NCBI GenBank assembly: GCA_947625395.1
Contig: CANQOD010000079.1
Coordinates: 1 to 5,784 of the forward strand
Reading direction: 5' to 3'
Source of the DNA: an uncultured Bacilli bacterium
GTDB taxonomy: Bacteria; Bacillota_I; Bacilli_A; RF39; UBA660
Length of the DNA: 5,784 nucleotides
Below the pieces are notes generated by a model. That model was not told the DNA's origin. It saw only the letters and a list, made by a program, of their open reading frames with translations, and did no database searches. Both the position numbers and the translations under genes were made by a program. Every line of letters begins with the position of its first letter. The first letter of the stretch is position 1. Below are positions 1-4,480 of the stretch, piece after piece.

Positions 1-1
1 A

Positions 2-457
2 ACGCTTACCAAAGTTACCCAATATAGAAGACGGACTGGAACCTATTCTAGTTGTGCAACTGGCAAGAATACTTGTCAGTATGGATGCACATATAGATGG
101 TCGTATAATTGTTCTTATAGTTGTAAAGGTCCAGCTTATCGTAATTGTAATTTGAACGGAAATGTTATTGCAAGTAGTACAGTTTCTGCATCAAATGCTA
201 GAAGCAAAGCTTATTCAGTTGCTTCAAATTCAAGAAGTTATCATATAGGTAGACAATGTACTTGCACGTCAATTTCATGTACTCAAACTAAAAAAGAAAC
301 AGTGAGCTGTAGTAACTGTTATACAGGATCTAATACCTGTAAAGCCGGTTATACTAACTTTGGAAGTTGGAGTGCATGGAAAGATAATAAAAAATGTTCA
401 AGTGCAGATAAAAAATCAGGAAAGTGTCAACAACAATCACGTGTCATTTATAAATAA
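2..457 (+). CDS. Cysteine-rich, probably exported protein of unknown function (C-terminal part, 5' truncated)
   Basis: The reading frame is open from the first complete codon at base 2 to the TAA at 455-457, giving 151 residues, so the gene begins outside the window; a TTG at 152 lies mid-protein, has no ribosome binding site and is not the start. The fragment contains 14 cysteines and is rich in Ser, Thr, Asn, Tyr and Lys. A motif C-x-T-G-x-N-T-C-x-x-G occurs twice (residues 18-28 and 106-116), indicating a diverged internal duplication. Between them is a Ser/Ala/Asn-rich stretch (about 55-80). The end has a WSAW motif (123-126), then C132, C142 and a Gln/Arg tail, loosely like a thrombospondin type 1 repeat; residues 1-12 may be the end of an earlier unit. 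Many paired cysteines suggest an extracellular disulfide-bonded protein, but the signal peptide would lie upstream. There is no C-terminal membrane segment or LPxTG anchor. Function is not recognised. Confidence 0.8.
   Translation, partial: TLTKVTQYRRRTGTYSSCATGKNTCQYGCTYRWSYNCSYSCKGPAYRNCNLNGNVIASSTVSASNARSKAYSVASNSRSYHIGRQCTCTSISCTQTKKETVSCSNCYTGSNTCKAGYTNFGSWSAWKDNKKCSSADKKSGKCQQQSRVIYK
53..85 (+). repeat. Diverged protein-level repeat, copy 1 (C-x-T-G-x-N-T-C-x-x-G)
   Basis: Encodes CATGKNTCQYG. It matches the copy at 317-349 in Cys, Thr, Gly, Asn, Thr, Cys and Gly at the same spacing. The two copies use mostly different codons, so this is an old duplication within the protein, not a recent DNA repeat. 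Confidence 0.55.
317..349 (+). repeat. Diverged protein-level repeat, copy 2 (C-x-T-G-x-N-T-C-x-x-G)
   Basis: Encodes CYTGSNTCKAG, the partner of the copy at 53-85. Here it is followed by the WSAW motif and two further cysteines; copy 1 is followed by a Tyr/Trp/Cys-rich segment (TYRWSYNCSYSC), so the flanking sequences resemble each other only loosely. Confidence 0.55.
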
Positions 458-458
458 A

Positions 459-471
459 AGGGGGAAAAAGG
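459..471 (+). promoter_or_regulatory. Ribosome binding site of the 128-residue membrane protein gene
   Basis: A purine run, AGGGGG (459-464) followed by AAAAAGG (465-471), precedes the ATG at 476. Either GG cluster could serve: AGGGGG ends 11 bases before the ATG and AAGG ends 4 bases before it. It supports the start at 476. Confidence 0.65.
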
Positions 472-475
472 AAAA

Positions 476-862
476 ATGAAAAGAAATAAAAAAGGAAGCA
501 TTATTCTATTCATTATCGGCCTTTTTCTGATTCTTTTTGGTATTATTTATATGCTTTTCTTTTCAGATTTTAGATTTTATAGAAAAACTTATCAGGATTT
601 TAGTATTCAATGTCAATATCGAGTTTCTAAAGACAAGATGACAAGCGTGAAATGTGATGTACAAAATCGGATAGACAAAAAAATGACTATCCATGATATG
701 TCTTTTATTCTTTATGCAGAAAAAACAAACTCCTTTTATGAATTGGGTTTTGCCGAAGAAGAGACCTTTCAAGCAAAGGAAAAGAAAACTTATGAATTTG
801 CGATTGATTTAAAAGATGAGATTAATCGTATCGAAATGCATTATGATGAAAAGGAGTCTTAA
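476..862 (+). CDS. Small single-pass membrane protein, function unknown
   Basis: Codes for 128 residues. The N-terminus has a basic stretch (KRNKKG, residues 2-7), then an uninterrupted hydrophobic segment at about 8-29, then a hydrophilic domain to the end. By the positive-inside rule the domain should face outward. It has two cysteines (46 and 60) and the pattern 'xVQNRxDKKMTIxxMSFxLYA' followed by an E/K-rich turn and 'YEFAIDL', which resembles the alternating strands of Ig-like beta-sandwich domains found in many Firmicutes membrane-tethered proteins; this fold is inferred only from pattern. The hydrophobic segment lacks a lipobox cysteine, so it reads as an anchor and not a lipoprotein signal. 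The gene starts 18 bases after the cysteine-rich gene with no terminator between them, so the two are probably co-transcribed and may act together at the cell surface. No specific function can be assigned. Confidence 0.8.
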   Translation: MKRNKKGSIILFIIGLFLILFGIIYMLFFSDFRFYRKTYQDFSIQCQYRVSKDKMTSVKCDVQNRIDKKMTIHDMSFILYAEKTNSFYELGFAEEETFQAKEKKTYEFAIDLKDEINRIEMHYDEKES

Positions 863-883
863 AATAAAGTAGACTCTTTTTTT
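851..883 (+). terminator. Rho-independent terminator ending the first transcription unit
   Basis: GAGTCT (854-859) pairs perfectly with AGACTC (871-876) around an 11-base loop, and seven T follow (877-883). A G-U pair and two A-T pairs (851-853 with 877-879) can extend the stem. The left arm lies inside the last codons of the membrane protein gene and its stop codon falls in the loop. The stem is short and only moderately GC-rich, but the T-run is strong. Confidence 0.8.
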
Positions 884-884
884 C

Positions 885-913
885 TTGGTTTTTAAAATAA
901 AGAATGATATGAT
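885..913 (+). promoter_or_regulatory. Putative sigma-A promoter of the 105-residue protein gene
   Basis: TTGGTT (885-890) and TATGAT (908-913) are separated by 17 bases. The -10 box matches the consensus at five of six positions; the -35 box keeps only the TTG. Transcription would start near 919-921, about 20 bases before the ATG at 939. The boxes begin two bases after the terminator T-run, so a new unit starts here. Confidence 0.55.
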
Positions 914-927
914 AGTTAGAAAAAAGC

Positions 928-935
928 AGGGGGAG
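928..935 (+). promoter_or_regulatory. Ribosome binding site fixing the start at 939
   Basis: AGGGGGAG lies three to five bases before ATG 939. The frame can be extended back to a TTG at 885, but that codon sits in the putative -35 box and has no ribosome binding site, so 939 is the start. Confidence 0.75.
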
Positions 936-938
936 CTT

Positions 939-1256
939 ATGAATCAAATACATCAAACTTTTGCTGAGAAAAAGTTCGAACAAGCATCTTTTCTTTCTCA
1001 AACTGAAAAGCAAAAGTTACTCAAAAAATTGCCAGAATTAAAAAAGATATCCGATAAGGATTTAGAAGAGAGAATTATCGTTCTTTCCTCTCTTCAATTT
1101 CAAGATTTTAAAGAACTTGTCTTAACCTATCCTGAACTCTTACTCATTGAAACTTTTCAATTGGGAGAGAATATTCAAAAATTGATGAAAAAATATCGGG
1201 ATATGGAACTTGCGCAACGTGCTTTTTTAAAGAAGTATGCGCAAAATAAGGAATGA
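939..1256 (+). CDS. Small helical protein of unknown function, upstream of gatC
   Basis: Codes for 105 residues ending at TGA (1254-1256). The sequence is rich in Lys, Glu, Gln and Leu, with no Cys, Trp or Gly-rich loop, no hydrophobic stretch long enough to span a membrane and no signal peptide, so it is most likely a small cytoplasmic, mostly alpha-helical protein. Residues about 19-60 and 70-105 read as amphipathic helices (for example QKLLKKLPELKKI and ENIQKLMKKYRDMELAQ). A putative promoter and a good ribosome binding site support that it is a real gene. It ends 48 bases before gatC, and the gatC -35 box overlaps its stop codon. No terminator lies between, so read-through into gatCAB is possible. 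I do not recognise the family, and a link to tRNA amidation rests only on position. Confidence 0.75.
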   Translation: MNQIHQTFAEKKFEQASFLSQTEKQKLLKKLPELKKISDKDLEERIIVLSSLQFQDFKELVLTYPELLLIETFQLGENIQKLMKKYRDMELAQRAFLKKYAQNKE

Positions 1257-1282
1257 CTTTCTTTCAAGACTCGTGTTATAAT
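1253..1282 (+). promoter_or_regulatory. Extended -10 promoter of the gatCAB operon
   Basis: A perfect TATAAT (1277-1282) is preceded by TG plus one base (1274-1276), an extended -10 element. ATGACT (1253-1258), matching TTGACA at four positions, lies 18 bases upstream and overlaps the stop codon of the preceding gene. Transcription would start near 1289, leaving a leader of only about 15 bases, which leaves no room for a riboswitch or T-box; expression is probably constitutive. Confidence 0.75.
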
Positions 1283-1292
1283 AAAAAAGGTT

Positions 1293-1297
1293 AGGAG
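1293..1297 (+). promoter_or_regulatory. Ribosome binding site fixing the gatC start at 1305
   Basis: AGGAG ends one base before an ATG at 1299 but seven bases before the in-frame ATG at 1305. Only the second has workable spacing, so GatC begins MEKLSVDEV. Confidence 0.75.
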
Positions 1298-1304
1298 AAT
1301 GTAT

Positions 1305-1598
1305 ATGGAAAAATTAAGTGTTGATGAAGTAAAACATATTGCCCATCTAGCACGAATTTATCTCACAGATGAAGAAGTGGAAACATATCGTGTCAGTTTA
1401 GCAAAATTATTTCAAAGTATGGATGAAATTCATGCCGTTAAAGGATACAATGAAGATATTTTAATTGCTCCTTGGACAGAGGAAGCAGCATTAAGAGAAG
1501 ATCAAGTTGGTGAAATGTTGACGCAAGAAGAAGTTTTACAAAATGCCCCATCTAAAAATGGAAAATTTATCGAAGTGCCGGTGATGTTAAGTGAGTAA
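1305..1598 (+). CDS. gatC: Asp-tRNA(Asn)/Glu-tRNA(Gln) amidotransferase subunit C
   Basis: GatC is the small subunit of the GatCAB amidotransferase, which converts misacylated Glu-tRNA(Gln), and in many bacteria Asp-tRNA(Asn), to the correct Gln- or Asn-charged tRNA. It wraps around the GatA-GatB interface and stabilises the complex in the cytoplasm. The 97 residues match the usual length of about 95-100. Family hallmarks are visible: the N-terminal helix SVDEVKHIAHLARIYLTDEE, the central block around 'ALREDQV' and the C-terminal 'NAPSKNGKFIEVPVML'. The start at 1305 is chosen from ribosome binding site spacing; the ATG at 1299 would add two residues. The gene is first in the gatC-gatA-gatB order typical of Firmicutes and overlaps gatA by 8 bases. 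Confidence 0.96.
   Translation: MEKLSVDEVKHIAHLARIYLTDEEVETYRVSLAKLFQSMDEIHAVKGYNEDILIAPWTEEAALREDQVGEMLTQEEVLQNAPSKNGKFIEVPVMLSE
1580..1585 (+). promoter_or_regulatory. Ribosome binding site for the GTG start of gatA, inside gatC
   Basis: GGTGAT is complementary to AUCACC, the part of the 16S rRNA tail just 5' of the CCUCC core, and ends five bases before GTG 1591. No AGGAGG-type site is present, so initiation probably relies on this weaker site plus ribosomes finishing gatC. Confidence 0.45.
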
Positions 1599-3045
1599 GT
1601 ATTTAGATTTAGGAATTACAGAAATTCACAAACTCTATCAAGAAAAGCGTCTTACACCCACCCAACTTTTAGACGAAGTTTTTGCGCGCCTTGAAAAAAA
1701 CAAAGAACTAAATTGCTTTATTACTCTTCGAAAAGAAGAAGCCTATCAAGAGGCTTTGAAATTAGAGCAAGAAGAAGTCAAAGGACTTTTATGGGGAATC
1801 CCAATTGCCATCAAAGACAACATTGTAACCAAAAACGTTCGAACCACTTGTGCTTCAAAAATGTTAGAAAATTTTATTCCTATTTATGATGCAACCGTGA
1901 TAGAAAAAATCCAAGCAGCAGGAATGATTATGATTGGAAAAACCAATATGGATGAATTTGCGATGGGCTCTACCAGTGAAACATCGTATTTTAAAGCTCC
2001 TAAAAATCCATGGAAAACAACCCATATCACAGGAGGTTCTAGTGGTGGAAGTGCGGCAGCTGTTGCATCCCGTATTGTTCCACTTGCTTTAGGAAGTGAC
2101 ACAGGTGGTTCGATTCGCCAACCTGCAAGTTACACAGGCCTTGTCGGCATGAAGCCCACTTATGGTCGCGTTTCACGATATGGATTAGTTGCATTTGCTT
2201 CTAGTTTAGACCAAATTGGTCCAATGACAAGAACCGTTTACGAAAATGCCCTTCTTTTAAATGTTTTAGCAGGACATGATGTGAAAGATTTGACAAGTTC
2301 TAGTCGAGAAGTTGAAGATTATACCAGCCTCATTGGCAAAGAAATTCAAGGCTTGAAAATTGGAATTCCTGCGTATTTAGTCAGTGAAATTGTGAGTCCT
2401 GAAGTCAAAACTGTTTTCAACCATGTGGTAGAAATATTAAAAGCACATGGCAATACAGTAGAACTTGTTGATATTGATTATTTAAAACAAGCAGTACCCC
2501 TTTATCAAATTATTGCCATGGGAGAAGCAAGCAGTAATCTTGCTCGATTTGATGGCATTCGTTATGGGTATCGAACTGCAAAAGAGGGCACAGTAGATGA
2601 ATTATATGAGAGGACTCGTAGTGAGGGATTTGGCGAAGAAGTAAAACGAAGAATCATGGTCGGTTCCAGCTTACTTTCTTCCCAAAAAGCCAAGCTTTAC
2701 TATGACAAAGCACTTTCGATTCGTGATGATATGCAAGCCAGTTTTTTGAAAGCTTTCGAAAAATATGATTTATTACTAGCACCAACAACAACCACTGCTG
2801 CCTATCCTCTTGGTGAAAGTCTTCAAGACCCGTTGAAAAGCTTTATGGATGATGTGTTGGTCATTCCAGCCAACATGGCCGGACTTCCAGCACTCAATTT
2901 ACCTGCTGGCTTCAATCAAGAGCATTTACCAATTGGTGTACAAATCATTGGAGCTCCTTTTGAAGAAAAGAAAATTTATCAACTTGCCAGTTTCTTAGAA
3001 CAAGAACTTTCTCTTGATTTGGAAGGAGGAAAATGCAATGACTAA
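1591..3045 (+). CDS. gatA: Asp-tRNA(Asn)/Glu-tRNA(Gln) amidotransferase subunit A (glutaminase/amidase)
   Basis: GatA is the amidase-signature subunit. It hydrolyses glutamine to release ammonia, which is channelled to GatB to amidate the activated tRNA-bound Glu or Asp. The 484 residues match the family length of about 485. The triad is intact and correctly spaced: Lys75 in 'GIPIAIKDN', Ser150 in the Gly/Ser-rich loop 'GGSSGGSAAAVA' and Ser174 in 'GSDTGGSIRQPAS'. These correspond, with a constant offset of four, to Lys79, Ser154 and Ser178 that I recall for Staphylococcus aureus GatA. Further signature blocks are 'GKTNMDEFAMGS', 'GLVGMKPTYGRVSRYGLVA', 'SSLDQIGPMTR' and 'PANMAGLPALNLPAG'. The start is GTG at 1591, overlapping the gatC stop by 8 bases; MSKYLDLGITEIHKL aligns well with the family N-terminus. 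It overlaps gatB by 8 bases at its end. Nothing suggests loss of activity. Confidence 0.98.
   Translation: MSKYLDLGITEIHKLYQEKRLTPTQLLDEVFARLEKNKELNCFITLRKEEAYQEALKLEQEEVKGLLWGIPIAIKDNIVTKNVRTTCASKMLENFIPIYDATVIEKIQAAGMIMIGKTNMDEFAMGSTSETSYFKAPKNPWKTTHITGGSSGGSAAAVASRIVPLALGSDTGGSIRQPASYTGLVGMKPTYGRVSRYGLVAFASSLDQIGPMTRTVYENALLLNVLAGHDVKDLTSSSREVEDYTSLIGKEIQGLKIGIPAYLVSEIVSPEVKTVFNHVVEILKAHGNTVELVDIDYLKQAVPLYQIIAMGEASSNLARFDGIRYGYRTAKEGTVDELYERTRSEGFGEEVKRRIMVGSSLLSSQKAKLYYDKALSIRDDMQASFLKAFEKYDLLLAPTTTTAAYPLGESLQDPLKSFMDDVLVIPANMAGLPALNLPAGFNQEHLPIGVQIIGAPFEEKKIYQLASFLEQELSLDLEGGKCND
3023..3029 (+). promoter_or_regulatory. Ribosome binding site fixing the gatB start at 3038
   Basis: AAGGAGG, a near-perfect site inside the end of gatA, ends eight bases before ATG 3038. 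A longer frame from TTG 3014 is possible but would place this site inside the coding region and add eight residues absent from the family. Confidence 0.9.
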
Positions 3046-4468
3046 GTATGAAGCAACGATTGGAATTGAAGTCCATGTTGAAGTAAAAACAAACAGTAAG
3101 TTTTTTTCAGCAAGTGAAAATCGTTATGGAAAAAGTGCCAATATGGCTACTACAGTTGTCGATTTAGGCTATCCTGGAACACTACCAACAATCAATCAAG
3201 AAGTCATCAATCAAGGCATTCGGGCCAGTCATCTCCTCCATTGTACTTTGACAAAGAAAATGCATTTTGACCGCAAAAATTATTTCTATCCTGATAATCC
3301 TAAAAATTATCAAATCACTCAAAATCGAACCCCCATTGGTCGAAATGGCTTTCTTGAAGTTGAAACCGACACTGGACTAGAGCGAATTGACATTGAAGAG
3401 ATGCATTTAGAGGAAGATACTTGTAAAAGTGCTCATAAAGGAAGAGTGAGTCTGTTGGATTTTAACCGTGGTGGAGTTCCTTTAATTGAAATTGTAACAA
3501 AGCCTTGTATCCATACAAAAGAAGCTGCCGTTCTCTATCTTGAAAAGCTAAGAGAAACCCTTTTTTATGGAGATATAAGTGATTGTAAAATCGAAGAGGG
3601 AAGTATGCGATGTGATGCTAACGTATCCATTGCGCCAGTAGGAAGCAAAACATTAGGAACCAAGTGTGAGATTAAAAATATTGGTTCCATTCGCAATGTT
3701 GGTGTTGCTATTGAAAAAGAAATTGCACGCCAGGAAGCTTTATTAGAAAAAGGGGAAACCCTAGAAGAACAAACTCGAAGATTTGATGATCAATTAGGAG
3801 ATACTGTTTTAATGCGTGTCAAAGAAACAGGAAATGATTATCGTTATTTTCCTGAGCCGGATATTCCATATATTCTTTTAGAGGAAAAGGAAATTCAAAG
3901 CGCTTTAGAAACACTTCCCATGCTTCCTGATGAAAGACGCAAGCTTTATCTAGCAAGAGGAATTCAAAAAATCAATGTGGAAAAGTTGCTTGCGAACAGG
4001 ACTTTATCTGATTATATGAATACCTTTATTGAGACTGATCTCGACTTCGTGATTGCCTCAAATTTGTTACTTGGGGACATCTCTTCGTACTTAAATAAGA
4101 ATTTTATGCAGTTAGAAGAAACAAAATTAACACCTGAGAAATTGCTTGATTTAGTTGCTAAAATAAAAAGTGGAGAGCTCTCCAGTAAAAACGTAAAAGA
4201 TATCTTAGAAGATGTTTTAGAAAAGGATACGACCATTGAAGCAATCATGAAAGAAAAAAATATTCAAAATATTACGGACGTTTCTTTTGTAGAGGAATTG
4301 ATTCAAAAAGTTCTCTTAGAAAATCCAGCAAGTGTACAAGATTATCAAGATGGAAAAGACCGGGCAGTCAAATATTTAATGGGGCAAGTCATGAAAGAAG
4401 CAAAGGGAAGTATTAATCCAAAAATTGCCAATGAAAAATTATTGGAGTTACTGCAAAAAACGCGTTAG
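3038..4468 (+). CDS. gatB: Asp-tRNA(Asn)/Glu-tRNA(Gln) amidotransferase subunit B
   Basis: GatB binds the misacylated tRNA, activates the carboxylate of the bound Glu or Asp with ATP and amidates it with ammonia from GatA. The 476 residues equal the typical bacterial length. The N-terminal cradle domain (about 1-290) shows 'IGIEVHVEV' with E11 and H13, 'DLGYPGTLP', 'RKNYFYPDNPKNYQITQ', 'EEGSMRCDANVS' and 'DYRYFPEPDIP'. E11, H13, E125 and E151 lie where I recall the metal ligands of the kinase site. A helical segment (about 295-350) leads to the YqeY-like tail, which recognises the tRNA elbow, ending in 'GQVMKEAKGSINPKIANEKLLELL'. Oddities: 'EEDTCK' (125-130) replaces the usual EEDAGK, and 'EIKNIGSIRNV' replaces the usual pattern with N-S-F, so this is a somewhat diverged family member. 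ATG 3038 overlaps the gatA stop by 8 bases; the gene ends with TAG. Confidence 0.97.
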   Translation: MTKYEATIGIEVHVEVKTNSKFFSASENRYGKSANMATTVVDLGYPGTLPTINQEVINQGIRASHLLHCTLTKKMHFDRKNYFYPDNPKNYQITQNRTPIGRNGFLEVETDTGLERIDIEEMHLEEDTCKSAHKGRVSLLDFNRGGVPLIEIVTKPCIHTKEAAVLYLEKLRETLFYGDISDCKIEEGSMRCDANVSIAPVGSKTLGTKCEIKNIGSIRNVGVAIEKEIARQEALLEKGETLEEQTRRFDDQLGDTVLMRVKETGNDYRYFPEPDIPYILLEEKEIQSALETLPMLPDERRKLYLARGIQKINVEKLLANRTLSDYMNTFIETDLDFVIASNLLLGDISSYLNKNFMQLEETKLTPEKLLDLVAKIKSGELSSKNVKDILEDVLEKDTTIEAIMKEKNIQNITDVSFVEELIQKVLLENPASVQDYQDGKDRAVKYLMGQVMKEAKGSINPKIANEKLLELLQKTR

Positions 4469-4472
4469 GGGG
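4467..4472 (+). promoter_or_regulatory. Ribosome binding site fixing the start at 4481
   Basis: AGGGGG overlaps the last two bases of the gatB stop codon and lies eight bases before ATG 4481. A nearer ATG at 4474 is one base from the site and its frame closes at 4501-4503 after nine codons, so 4481 is the start. Confidence 0.8.
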
Positions 4473-4480
4473 AATGAAAA

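Noticed and set aside
152..457. A separate 101-residue gene starting at TTG 152.
   Set aside because: The frame is open from base 2 with the same Cys-rich composition, including the first copy of the internal repeat, and no ribosome binding site precedes 152.
563..1013. Two short minus-strand frames (563-772 and 822-1013).
   Set aside because: They lie antisense to well-supported genes and the second crosses the terminator and promoter region; no ribosome binding sites or protein features support them.
939..1598. The 105-residue gene and gatC are in the same frame, separated only by one TGA, so they could be one fused gene if TGA coded for Trp as in Mycoplasma.
   Set aside because: The visible Trp codons are TGG and no other in-frame TGA occurs in the long genes. 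gatC also has its own promoter and a well-spaced ribosome binding site, and a plain 97-residue GatC matches the family length.
1884..2102. Minus-strand 72-residue frame.
   Set aside because: It is the antisense shadow of the conserved GatA Gly/Ser-rich catalytic region.
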